Notes under the pieces: model-generated | The model's database searches: none | Seen by the model: only the letters and a program-made list of their open reading frames with translations | Told to the model about the DNA's origin: nothing | Program-made: the position numbers and the translations under genes | Part shown: positions 20,743-32,300 of the stretch, piece by piece | How the letters are laid out: every line of letters begins with the position of its first letter | Numbering within the stretch: the first letter of the stretch is position 1 | From: Larix kaempferi | Lineage: Eukaryota; Streptophyta; Pinopsida; Pinales; Pinaceae | Assembly (NCBI GenBank): GCA_027924585.1 | Contig: BSBM01000151.1 | Coordinates: 6,977,501-7,041,500, forward strand | Length of the DNA: 64,000 nt | Direction of reading: 5' to 3'

Positions 20743-22260
20743 ATGGAGAGCGACATGGAAATGGCACCCGAAAAATATATGGATATGATCAGTGAGGACT
20801 TTGCTTATGACCCGGTTCGATTACCACTTGACCAAGATTCGACTCAGACTCTTTATGACAGAAAAACTTTGGAGAGCATCTGGGAAACTGCACGTGAGGC
20901 TCGAAACCCCTACACCAGACAATGGTTCGACGTAAAATATGCCATTCCTCAGACGGAATTGAGGAAAGAGATGGAAGAGTACATTAATCTTCGGAACATT
21001 CCCATAAATGCCAAGATCGATGTAATTGCAGACTATACAAAAATTCTGGAGGAGGGCGAGATGAAGCAACTTCTAGAAACGTTGCGTCCAGACAACTACA
21101 CATTGCCAAAATCATACTGGAATATGACATGGAAGACAATTAATCTTATACGATTGTATTGTCAATCGAATGTGCAAAACATTGAGACATTCAGAAATTT
21201 AAATGGCTACACATATTTTACAGAGATCCTCGCAAAAGTGAACGAATATTTCATCATTCACAACTATAGCAACTATACAGATATTAGGAAATTAGACTCT
21301 GCTTCTATGAATATTTGTAAGGAAATCCTAAGGCTCCTTGACTTGATTGGCCTGATATCATCGGACATAGTTGGAGAAAACTCCATGGGATATGATACGA
21401 TTAAAAGCTTGATCAACATTATTTGGTATTTTTATTTTTATAATCTCGGTTTTGTGAAAATCGGGACGATTGTTTTGAGACTTTATTCTATAATATTCGA
21501 TGAGTTGGCTACCGATACTCTGAATGTTCTCGGATGGCAAGGTTACTTGAATGCTTTACAAGGTGAAGAAAGTCAGGGGCCGGTTAGCCTACTTAGTGTT
21601 GTCATTAATAAGTTTTCTTTCACCAATGAAAACGGTGAGAGGGATGTAAGGAGTATTCTTAGTGAAGATTTGAATCACGGAATTGCTATTCTGCGAAGAT
21701 ATTTTCTGTATAGTAATGGCTATAACCATGAGTACGCAGCAGCAGTAGGTGATCTATACGCAGCAGCAGTAGCTGATGCCCTAAGTCTCTGCATCTCAAG
21801 GGAGATTGAGATATCGGACGAGAGAGAATTTACGGAAGGACAAATGCGCGAAGCCCGAACTGAGAGACTCCATAACTCTCAGGCCTTAAAAAAGGGTTTA
21901 AGGCTTATCTATGAAATAATTTCGGTAGGAGGAATGCTAGCTGATATTCTACAAGGTACCCAGATAGTGAAAAATATCGTAGATAATATGTTGAGGCTGC
22001 ATTTAACATTTGTATGTGAGAAAGAAGGGTGTATCAAATTTGCCTGCTGCGTTCACACCAGAAGAATTGTAATTCTTGTATTGGAGATCCTCCGAAACGT
22101 CTCCGAGAGAGGAGGAGTGCTATTTGGTATTGATCCTGTCCGCATATTCTCTGAAATAGTTGAGCGCACTACTTCCAAGAATCCCGCGTTCTGTGTTGAA
22201 GATTTAATGGATCATTTCTCTCCTGCATTTTGTGACTTCTACATGAATGGCTGGCTGTAA
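20743..22260 (+). CDS. Tandem gene copy 2: intact 505-aa protein of unknown function
   Basis: The only full-length uninterrupted copy. The first ATG of the frame (20743) begins MESDMEMAPEKYMDMISEDF; a second in-frame ATG follows 12 bases on. The protein has an acidic N-terminus (about 1-40) and is then almost wholly predicted helical, with repeated Leu/Ile-rich amphipathic segments (LLETLRP, EILRLLDLIGLISSD, IVLRLYSIIFDELATD, LRLIYEIISVGGMLADIL, IVILVLEILRNVSERGG). This suggests an alpha-solenoid (ARM/HEAT-like) fold, but I recognise no family. An 8-residue tandem repeat (YAAAVGDL, YAAAVADA) lies near residues 331-346, encoded by a 24-bp duplication at 21733. No signal peptide or clear membrane helix is seen. 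The TAA is followed by 43 more open codons in frame. Confidence 0.8.
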   Translation: MESDMEMAPEKYMDMISEDFAYDPVRLPLDQDSTQTLYDRKTLESIWETAREARNPYTRQWFDVKYAIPQTELRKEMEEYINLRNIPINAKIDVIADYTKILEEGEMKQLLETLRPDNYTLPKSYWNMTWKTINLIRLYCQSNVQNIETFRNLNGYTYFTEILAKVNEYFIIHNYSNYTDIRKLDSASMNICKEILRLLDLIGLISSDIVGENSMGYDTIKSLINIIWYFYFYNLGFVKIGTIVLRLYSIIFDELATDTLNVLGWQGYLNALQGEESQGPVSLLSVVINKFSFTNENGERDVRSILSEDLNHGIAILRRYFLYSNGYNHEYAAAVGDLYAAAVADALSLCISREIEISDEREFTEGQMREARTERLHNSQALKKGLRLIYEIISVGGMLADILQGTQIVKNIVDNMLRLHLTFVCEKEGCIKFACCVHTRRIVILVLEILRNVSERGGVLFGIDPVRIFSEIVERTTSKNPAFCVEDLMDHFSPAFCDFYMNGWL

Positions 22261-22392
22261 ACCTTAATGGATCATTTCTCTCATGCATTTTTTTCAATAA
22301 TAAGGGATTGTGAAAGTTCACTTAGACTTCTCTGCTTGAAACAAATGGACGATGTTACAAAAAAAAACCTTATTTCATTGGAGAAATCATGA
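22261..22392 (+). other. In-frame post-stop extension of gene copy 2 (ancestral C-terminus?)
   Basis: Directly after the TAA at 22258-22260 the same frame is open for 43 codons to a TGA at 22390-22392. It starts TLMDHFSHAFFSIIRDCESS and ends CLKQMDDVTKKNLISLEKS. The LMDHFS motif is an in-frame 60-bp repeat (ATG at 22207 and at 22267). It therefore looks like former coding sequence cut off when a 60-bp duplication brought in or acquired a stop. Readthrough is possible but there is no direct sign of it. Confidence 0.6.
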
Positions 22393-22474
22393 AATTGTTT
22401 TTCTCTTGAAACAAATAGAGCACGTTCCCAAAGAAATCCTTGTTATTTTCGAGAAATTATTAAACTGCTCTACA
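22335..22474. repeat. Diverged 70-bp tandem duplication in the 3' region of gene copy 2
   Basis: cttgaaacaaat recurs 70 bp apart. Translated in their own frames the units give CLKQMDDVTKKNLISLEKS and LLKQIEHVPKEILVIFEKL, clearly paralogous peptides, so the duplicated DNA was once coding. The second unit ends in a TGA after NCSTNS. Confidence 0.75.
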
Positions 22475-22579
22475 AATTCTTGAGATCAGTTATCATTTGT
22501 TTAAATTTCTTAAAGATATCATTTTCCTACTCCGATTTCAAATTTAAGAATCTATATAATAATCTAAGATTTTCTTAGC

Positions 22580-23122
22580 TCCAAGTAGTTAAACGCAATA
22601 TAAGCTTCTTTTTGGTTTGTTTGTCACCTTTCTGAAAAGTGGCCGAAACTAACTCGCCAAAACTACTACTTGAAACGTAGTTTTCCTCACTTCTCAAAGT
22701 TCGGTTCAATGAGGAAATATTTGGAATGCATTCACGCCCAGTGAACGGTTCCTGTATGACTATGAATTCATAAAATTGATTATGAATGGATTCAAAATAA
22801 TTTACCATTATTAACATATCATTAAAACTAATTAACATATTAATAATTTATCAATATTAACATATCATTAGAACTAACGAAGTGCTTAAATGCAATAGCT
22901 TCGAACTTTTTTGGTTTGTTTGTCACCTTTCTGAAAAGTGGCCTGAAAAAGATATCATTAGAACTAACTGCCAAAACTACTTCTACTTGAAACGTAGTTT
23001 TTCTCACTTCCCAAAGTTCTGTGGAATGAGGAAATATTTGGAATGCATTCGGGCCCAGTGAACGGTTCATGTATGATTATGAATTCATAAAATTAATTAT
23101 GAATGGATTCAATATAATTTAG
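22580..23122. repeat. ~300-bp tandem duplication, unit 2
   Basis: Same two-unit direct repeat as at 7363-7905. Confidence 0.85.
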
Positions 23123-23766
23123 AATTACTTATATTCCAATTATTTTGTTTTTAGTTAATATTTATTCAGTTTTGAATTAGTAATTTAATACGTCTTAAGA
23201 GTACATCTATTCACTATATTTTTTATTTTATGTTTTATAGACAATTCAAACAACAAACCCATTTTTATTAAAAATATTTGCCTCATTTTTATTTACATAT
23301 ATGTCAATGTACACAAATCTTATGATAAAGAAGAAGAATTCTTGTATTTCCTTTTATCATAATCACATACTTATATTCATTAAGATAAATAACTATATTT
23401 ATTATTATATTCATTCAGATCAATGCCATGTGTAAATCCATAATAGAGTATAGAGTAATCGTGAAGATTATTGTGGTGTCCGAGGCAAAATTAATAAGAA
23501 CTAAAATATGCTCAACAAGTTTGCATTTTGAAGTGAATTCAAATAGATTCAAATCTAAGGGATTTTCATTTATTTGTTACTTGGATGGAGTGTGATTTGG
23601 AAATTAATTGAATGAAGAGAAATTTGGTTTTTTGTCTCACTAAATTACAACATTTACTAAAAGTTTTTATTAAGTCCAAATTGTAATATATCTATCATAT
23701 ATCACACAAAAAAATAACACAACAAAAACTCACAGCAAGAGGGGGCGCTTATCCGAGTAGCGGGTT
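23123..23766. other. AT-rich spacer, unit 2
   Basis: No gene seen. Small indels relative to unit 1 (for example a 4-bp atat insertion near 23300) are shared with units 3 to 5. Confidence 0.5.
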
Positions 23767-24172
23767 GTTGAGAGAGGGATGCCCATTATCCTTGCTATTA
23801 TTCTTACTCCTAATCGAGGGTTTGAGTCATCTCATTGGAAATGCTAAGACTCAGGGGAAGATTCAAGGTATTCAGATTGATTTTAAGATAAGGGACTAAG
23901 TTGGAAAATTGGAAGCGGTAAGCAGAACTATTTATTGGCATAGATCTGGTTATGGGAGTTTAACATTATTATAGGTTGTGTGATTCAATACTCAATCTTC
24001 TACACTCCTGTACTCTCATATTTCTTTCTCAGATCTGTCGACCACTTGTGAGTCACTCTTCGGTTTCTTAGGTTTCAAATAGAGCTCGTATCACCATTTC
24101 AGATTGTGAGGATGCAGTGATTTGGGAAGGAGTTAAATCTTTTGGAGTACTCAAAGGGAAGAAGCACTACTA
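23767..24172 (+). mobile_element. Internally deleted LINE remnant, unit 2
   Basis: Same remnant as 8553-8958. Here, as in units 3 and 4, cttatg has become cttagg, adding a stop in a frame that is open in units 1 and 5. Confidence 0.8.
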
Positions 24173-25477
24173 CATGGTGGCGATGTTTAAGAGGTTTTTT
24201 AACACAAAACTACTATTGTGTCTTAAAATTTTATTTTACATGTTTTGAGAATGTTTAAGACAATTTTTTTAAGACTTGCCATTTCCTCTCAAATATCTAT
24301 TTTCTATGGCTTTTTTTTTTAGTTACTATTTTCTTAAGTGGAAAGTGATTTTATGATTTTATGAGGGAGGGAAGCAAAAAATGGTTTTGCATGAAGCTTT
24401 GGAAAATTAAGCATCTTAGGTTGTTCTCTTCTTCGAGGTAAATCTCTATGCATTCTTTTTCACGTTTTGCATTTCCGGTGAATAGTAAAAATGTTCTGAG
24501 AAGCAATTTTAGATACATAAGATAGGGGTTTATGGGGTTTGGTACAGATATGGTTCATTCACTCTATTTGGGGCAATTTTGAAAACTAGAATTCTTCTCG
24601 AGCTTGATGTCCGTTAATTAAATGACGATTATTAAACTCTTCATCATGTCGATCATTAAACTATGTGCAGCATTCGCTCTGGCAGATATGAGGAGATCAC
24701 GAATATCTTTATTTCTTTTTCTTTCTTTTTTATTTAAATCTTGAAACTAGGAATTTTTCCAAGACATCCTACTCAATCGAACTCGAAGGATAGAGGTAGG
24801 GCTTATAGAAGGGATGTGTACTAATGTGCTTGGTTTGGTGCTAGAACGAGTTGTTCTCGTTGATGTATAAATGGCATCCGTGTATTCAATAAAGGTATTA
24901 GCGGGAAAGTCCCCAGACACAGAATAGAAGCCCGCAACACTCTTACCATTTTGAAATTTTAATAAACATACTCCCCATTTTGATAACTGTAACCTGCTGG
25001 TAAGAAGGTTTTAGAGCCTACATTTCACGACAAATGAAAGGCAAGGGAACCAACGAGGAATTTACAATAAATTTTATCTTGTCTAGGCATAAATTATGTT
25101 CCAGGTGCCAATCTTGATACTGAAGGGCTAGGTTCAGCCACTTCTCCTGGTCCAGAATAAACAACTAATGTAGAAAAACCAGTCGATATCTATTGAAAAG
25201 CTGGTTATTATCTTCTTGGAGACGGCTTGGATGCATTTGCTTGGAGATTCCGACGGAACATTTGCAGAGATGACGAACGAGTTCAAATAAAAGCTAGTGA
25301 GTGGTGGCGATTTTACCTCATTTTAATAAGCATTGTTACTCTTCCAAACGGTTATGTTGATGCATACAAGTTATAACTAACCCGTTTTGATATGATTATG
25401 AGCTGAGCAGGCTTAGGCCCTTCAGACATAATATGGAGTGAACAAGCCTTCCAAACGCCACGCTGACAAATGGAGGA
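24173..25477. other. Spacer, unit 2
   Basis: Equivalent to 8959-10263, including the tataaat/aataaa segment near 24870. No supported gene. Confidence 0.4.
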
Positions 25478-25583
25478 GTGAACAATGGTGAAGGAAGCTG
25501 GAAAGTAATGGGAAACAACGTATTTTCCATACTGGAACTGATATTACATTCAGTATTCGAAGGACTCACCATCGGCATTGCAG
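25478..25583 (+). pseudogene. ZIP metal-transporter exon fragment, unit 2
   Basis: Same ZIP-like exon as at 10264-10369, with the same donor at 25583/25584. Only small changes upstream of the HSVFEG motif (GGW to GSW); the motif itself is unchanged. Confidence 0.6.
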
Positions 25584-27309
25584 GTAGGTCATTTCTCCTT
25601 AAATTTGATTGTACTTTCCCACTTCGAAGTTTCTTTTTTCCTATTTTAGATTCAGGTTCAATGTTCGAAAAACGAGTGTTCATATTTTCTTGAGAAAAGT
25701 TGTCTTCCGAGATTAAAAATGTTAAACATTTTCTCTGGAAAAGCTGTGTTTTTGGATATTAGTTCAACTAGTTACTGTAACCTTTTCCATAATAATGTTA
25801 TTCAGGTACTGTGATGCCAGAAATATTTTTCCAACATTCCAAGAACATTTTTCGGTCCTTGGACAATTTGCTTTTCAAGTTACAATTCTATTAAAAATTA
25901 AAATTAAAGAGAGACAGAGTTTGCGGTTGAAGATGGTCAAAATGGAACTCCCTACCAGTCACTCCTCCCAAGTTTGGAGACTACTTTCCCGATTGAGTAG
26001 CTAATGATAAAACACTAAAACAAGTTTACATTGGGTATTCCATGCTGCATTCAACTATTGTTGAAAAGTCAGACCGTGAGAACCAATTTCACCATATTTG
26101 TTGCGCCAATTAAGTAATGTTTGTAAGAATTCATTAGGTTTTGTGTCACTATATATGATGCTTCAGTATGCTCGTAAAAATTAATTGGGGTTGCTTCGCG
26201 TGTGCTAATGGATATCCATATATTGGATCCCTCTGTGTATTAGTGGTAGGCCTGCTCTACGAACAAAACTATCTTCCCACATTAGTTGGCTCCGACATAT
26301 TTTGAAGACCTGCTATTCATGTGTAATTTGATATGCCTAATACACCCCATCAAACCAAACCATTGGTTAAGGTCGTGTGCTATGATACCTTGTTAAAAAA
26401 TGGATATGTTAGGAACAAACTTGGAACCTTCTCTGGCCACTGGTCTCCAACATATTGTGGAACAGGACGTTGTGAACCACACTTCACTTCAATGTCAAGT
26501 TTTTACCAGTATTCTGGACTTTCAAATGATATGTCGTCGCATTTCAAAGATCTAAATTTTATAAATTAGGAAATCTAAGTTTATAGAAAATATGGTCAAA
26601 TCTGATGGTTGATAAATTAGGTGACTATCATATCATAGCGCTTATTTTGTTTCTTGGAATCGAGTGATATAATCTGTTTTGTTAAATGTTGAAACGAATA
26701 ATTGTTTTACAGAGCTAAGAAGACCAATACTTTTTACTTTGAATGATAAGACTGTTGCAGCTGACGATTAAGTAGCCACCAGATTACAAACAGGTGAAGG
26801 CATTGGAGAGAAAAGCAACTTACCATCAGTTTGGATATGCTTATTATAAGCACGAAATGAGAGTAATCTTAAGTTGTTGTTACTGAGCATAAATGATTTG
26901 ATGGTTTGTAGTATACATATCGGTTTGATGCACTTTAAATTTTAAAGTAAATTAAGTAGTTTGTCATATCAATTAAGTAGTTTTTCATTTTTTGAAGTTT
27001 GATAAATTTGAATGAATATTAATTATCATCATTCTCATTATCATAATTTTAAACCATTTGATTATGGTTGAAAAATAAACAGCACTTTACATTTTATAAT
27101 TTGAATTAATTTGTTTTGTTACTTATCATTTGCTAACCAAAATCTACATGTATGGATTGATCTTTACTATTACAGTTCTGGTCTCGTTTTATTTTTAGAG
27201 TAAGAAAAGAATATTCGCCCATCCCTTCTTGAGGGCTTGAGGGCTTGTTTCCTTAAATAAGAGAATTTTTATTTACTGCTCACCGAAGGTTTGTTTCCCT
27301 GAATAGATG
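25584..27309. other. Spacer, unit 2
   Basis: Equivalent to 10370-12100. A short segment (aaccaaaattaa, about 12 bases near 11788 in unit 1) is missing near 27006. No supported gene. Confidence 0.4.
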
Positions 27310-27585
27310 GATTGAACAAGTTTGGATTTTTGTCTTTCCTAAACCATTGGAGTCTATGATTGAGGGGGAGCAGACTTGGACTCAAGCTACCCACTTGGGG
27401 TGGCCTAGTAGAAACCAGGTTAACAAAGTGGGAAGCACGTAGGTTCTTTTGTTTTTTCTGCTCCTCCTCACATTAGACCACTGCATTTCCTCATTTTTTA
27501 TTTCGATTTTTATTGGGTACTGTCTTTCTTAGAGTTTCAGACTCTCTCCAACACATGGAGGGGGGGGGGATTCTATTATGTCCTT

Positions 27586-27879
27586 GTGAATGGATCAACC
27601 ATATTTTTCCGTGTGTTGATGGAGACCTGTCTATCTCTGGAAGCATGGAGACTCTACACTTCTTCCCAGCGGGATAATTGGTTGTCTTCTGTTGGGCATC
27701 AACTCTTTCCTCGTTCGGGTAGTCTTGATGGTTTGGATGGTGGGAGATTCGGACATGTGAGCTCACCCGGAAAGCTACCCTCTACACCTATCTCGAATAA
27801 TAAGGCTGCGAGGGTTTGGAGAAACCCTAAATCACAGGGGAGCTACGGGCCTCTCAATTCTAACTCAAACAGCCTTTGA
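27586..27879 (+). pseudogene. LINE B ORF1-like segment, 5' part
   Basis: Open for 97 codons (FFRVLMETCLSLEAWRLYTS, then GSLDGLDGGRFGHVSSPGK). Longer than in LINE A, where substitutions break it. Assigned by position only; it runs into the LTR-like segment. Confidence 0.45.
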
Positions 27880-27885
27880 ACAGTT

Positions 27886-28989
27886 ATTCAGGGTCATCCA
27901 ACACACAGTTGGTTATGTCAATCAAGTGGGGAGACAGGGTAGGAGGTTTGCAAACCAATAACCTCATCCATAGAGCTACATGCATACCTAGTTGTCTTCA
28001 TACAGTCCAGGTAACCCCATCACCTCCAGTCTCATCCTAAGTAAGGTCCCCTTCTCTGTTGCATAGTCCCTCGGGCACCCCTTCCCTTAGTGTTGACCTG
28101 AGAAGGTATGGCTAGTCCCAACTGCTAAACCAAGGATGGATGAGCCCTCATCGGAGCCACCACGAGATCCAAACCACATGGTCTCTCTCCCACTGTGATT
28201 CGCTCTTGGATCTCCCTCAGCATTGCGGCCAAATGGCTTGTACTGGGACTGGATTTTTGGGCTTCGAATCAGGCTTCTCCTATGAATTTTTGGGCATCTC
28301 ACACTCTCAGATTTTCCCCAGGGTTTAGGTCAATGGATTCCATGACCATATTTCGCTTCTCATATGAATTTTCTAGGCGACCTTGGCACACTAAAACGTG
28401 GCTTCTCTCCAAGTCGTCATATATGGTTCTTCGTCCTGCTCGGCCTGGGTCCTCCATGAAAGCTCCTGCCCCCTGGCCAAAAATACCCTGGGGACTAGGG
28501 AGAAATCCCCCAAAGAGGTCGAGTGGATTATGAGTCAAGAAAACCGAGCCCATACCCTTCCTTACGAATTTCAGGGCTTCTGATACTCCATCACTCTCAT
28601 GGATTGACTTTGTCACCCACTCCCTTAGAACAGAAAGAAATGTCAGCAAGGAAGGTCAAATGGTTTCTCAAGGTGACATATGCTAGCCTAGGGTTCAATC
28701 CCAAAACCCCTCACCTCTCCCAAGTGGATACACATAGACCCCTCATTTAGTTGCATCCATAACAAGCCCCTTGGTATTTTTATTGCATGAGATCTGTTTA
28801 CATCATTTTTACAATTTCCAAGGCTCAATAGCACATGGATAACACAATATCAACTACTTTCCGCTTAAAGGTTAGCATTCACAAGCAGGTCCTTGGCCTT
28901 GAGCTCCACGCTAGGAATCATACATCACATGTATACAATATTTACATTAAAATCCAATACATCCGAAGGCTCAAAATGGGGGTATTACA
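27886..28989 (-). mobile_element. LTR-like sequence inside LINE B
   Basis: As at 12680-13782: minus-strand start tgtaatacccccattttgag at 28989. Left end approximate. An antisense ORF of 116 codons (28299-28649) has no retroelement motif. Confidence 0.4.
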
Positions 28990-29374
28990 CCTGGATATTT
29001 CTATCTTTGCTTCCCCTATCGAAGACCATCATGTATCATTAGGGAACTCTAGCTCTCCTTCTGTTGGACCTTTTGATAAATCCCCACTATCTACTTTTGT
29101 GGATTTTCCAGATGATAGCGCACACTCTATCCCTATATCCTCGATCCAATGTCCTAATGTTACCACCCGGAGGAAAAATGAACCCAATTAATTGGATGGT
29201 TCCACTCATAGCAAATGGGTTAACCCTCAGATATCCTCTATCCAGTCAGCGGCTGCGGCTTTATCTTATGACTCTCCTAATGTATAGAAAATTGGGGCCC
29301 TTGGAGCAGAAAATCCCTCTGTACAACAATATCCATGATTATTCTTTGATTGAATACTCAAGGGATTGGAAATT

Positions 29375-32300
29375 CCCCTAAGCGAATTGCATTCAAAGGA
29401 CTTTTAGATTTGGTGAAACCAGATATTATATTGTTGCAAGAGACCATGACCATTGCTTTTAATGCTTGTTATTTCTTCCTTAAAATCAAGCCCAGCTAGA
29501 AATGCTGTGGGTTAGATTCAAACAGACTATTGGGAGGCCTCCTATCGGTTTGGAACCCTTCTCTGGTTGAAGTTTATCCCTTTAAATATGTTGTGGGCAT
29601 TCTTTTGGAGGGTCGGGTCGTGGGAATTAGTCACTCCATCAATGTTTTGAACATTTATCGGCCTTATAACAATAGGTGTAATTTTTGGGATCACATTTCA
29701 TAGTATGCGTTGCTTAACAATCAATCATTAATTTTTGCAGGTGATCTTAAGCTAACGTTATTGTTGGAGCATATTTCGGGTTACAACATTACTGTTCCAC
29801 GCTAGGAATCATACATTCTTTTGGAGGTTCGGGTCGTGGGAATTAATCACTCCATCAATGTTTTGAACATTTATTGGCCTTATAACAATAGGTGTACTTT
29901 TTGGGATCACATTTCATAGTATGCGTTGCTTAACAATCAATCATTGATTTTTGCGGGTGATCTTAAGCTAACGTTATTGTCGGAGCAGATTTCGGGTTAC
30001 AACATTACTGTTGACCCATTGGCACAATATTTCATTTCTCTTTTCGAGAATTATAGTCCTTTTGATGTTTGATCTAACATTATCACCCCTACTTGGTCAA
30101 ACGCTCGAGCATGTAGAGCAGGAGTGGCCAAGCAACTAAATCGTTTTTTGATGGAAGACATTGTTGGGAATGCACTTGGGCCTTGTCGTACTTGGACTAT
30201 TCCGATAGGGGTCTCGGACAACAAAGCTATTGCTCTCCAATTGGAATATAAATTTCAAATGTTGTTCTCACTCTTACCCCTTTAAATTCAATCGCACTTG
30301 GATCAAAGGCCCTACATTCGGTGAGTTGGTCGCAAATTTTTGGGTATCCTATGTTGTTCACAAGTCTAGGTCCCCACTGCAAGTATTGATCAAGAAGATC
30401 CAACTTCTTAGAGTTGATGTGGTCAAATGGGAAAAGGAGGAAAATAAAGCTAATTCTCTAGAACTGGTGGATATTGAAAGATAAATTCTGGAGATAGAAG
30501 GAGTGGTCAATGGGAACCTTTTCTCTTCGATCAAGAAGGAGAGGCTTCTATCTTTGGAATCGAAGAAGGCTAAGATTCTTCACCAAATTGAAGCTACCTG
30601 GCGACTTAAAAGCATAGCACTTTGGGTCTCTCTTGGAGACACTAATACCAAGTTTCTTAAATGCTATGCCTGACACCATAGAGTCACGAAATTGATATGG
30701 GAATTGAGAAACATAGCAAATATTCTTGTGAACGATTGGAGAGATCTTAAGGAGGAAGCAATCCATCACTTTAAAGACACTTATCAACAAGAGTCAAATG
30801 CTATTTTTTCTAATCAATTGAAGGCTCTCTGATTATATCCTTAGTTATTCACCAATGTTGAAGGAAGGGATGCTGGGAAGGTGGTCTCTCTAGACGAGAA
30901 AAAAGAAATTCTGCAAAAAATTATCAACGACAAGAGGCCCGGTCCCAAGGAGTGGACAATGAACTTCTTCCTACAGTTTTTTGATTTGGTTGGACCATAT
31001 CTTCATAGGGCCATTGAAGATTCTAGATTGAAGGAAACCACCCCTACTAACTTGAATACTACCTACAAGACTCCAATACCTAAGAAGGACCTACCGAATA
31101 CATTCCATGACTATTAGTTGATTTTGCTACTCAATTTGATCTATAAATTCATTTCCAAAATCATATCCAACAGGACCAAACCTGTCTTGGAGATTTTTAT
31201 CTCTGCGGAAGAGTGTGGCTTCTTATCGAATCATCAATTTCTGGAGTCAGACCCGGAGACAATGCGAGTTTCTCAGGAATTCCTTCACTTGGTAAAAGAT
31301 AATAACCTTCAAGCCCTTATCTTAAAAATGGACCTCATCAAGGCTTACGGCTATGTGGATTGCTCCTTCTTAGGATTTGTGTTGATTCATGATTACTATT
31401 CCTACGAAAGTCACGAACTGGATCATGTCTTGCATATGTTCTACATCTTACGTTGTCCTCATCAATGGTTCTCCATCAAGAAATTTTCACACTACCCAGG
31501 GGTTGAGATAGGGATGCCCATCGTCCTTGTTATTATTCTTACTGGTAATCGAGGGTTTGAGTAATCTCATTGGAAATGGTAAGACCGAGGGGAAGATTCA
31601 AGGTATTGAGATTACTCGTAACCTCTCTATTACCCACATTCTATTCGTAGATGATGATTTAAATTTTGGGATTGACTTGACATTTGAATGGAAATTTTTT
31701 AAATGTATTATTGACCTGCTCTGCAAGGCCACGAGGATGTCCATAAGTATACACAAGTCTATGTTTCTTGTTAACTGTGCTGATGCAGGACTTATTGCTT
31801 CTGTCCGAGATATTTTTCTTTTCATATGGAGTCTATTGATTCAGAATTTTAGTATCTCGTATATTTCCTGAAACCCAATTTTTATGAAAAGAAGGATTGG
31901 CACTGGTGGATTGATTGGCGCCGGCTGACAGATGGATAAATCATTGGTCCTTCTGTTGGTTGTCCGTGGGTGGAAGACTAGTATTGGCCAAATCGGTTCT
32001 ACAAAGCCTACCAGTATTTTGGTTCTCACTTTTTGTGATACTCGTAGGGGTTGTGGAGGTTATTGGGAAGAATCTCTTTCAGTTTATTTGGGCAGGCCGA
32101 ACTCAGGATTCCAAGATTCATGATCTATCTTCATGGGACAGTCTATCCCATCGACTAAATTTGTGGGGATGGGGTCTGAAAAATATTGGATCTCTTTAGT
32201 TTGGCCCCCCATGCCAAAAGTATTTGGAGGTGTATTTTTGGGGATGGATTATGGAGCATAACATAATTATAGGTTGCCTCATTCATTAGTTAATTTTCTA

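Noticed and set aside
20821-21069. Antisense ORF of 82 codons within the gene (and its equivalents)
   Set aside because: A shadow of the conserved coding strand, with no motif of its own.
22033-22384. The 352 bp missing from copies 3 and 4 might be an intron lost by retroposition
   Set aside because: The junction does not match a GT-AG splice of copy 2, the flanking DNA (LINEs, spacers) is otherwise colinear, and a plain deletion with about 1 bp of microhomology explains it.
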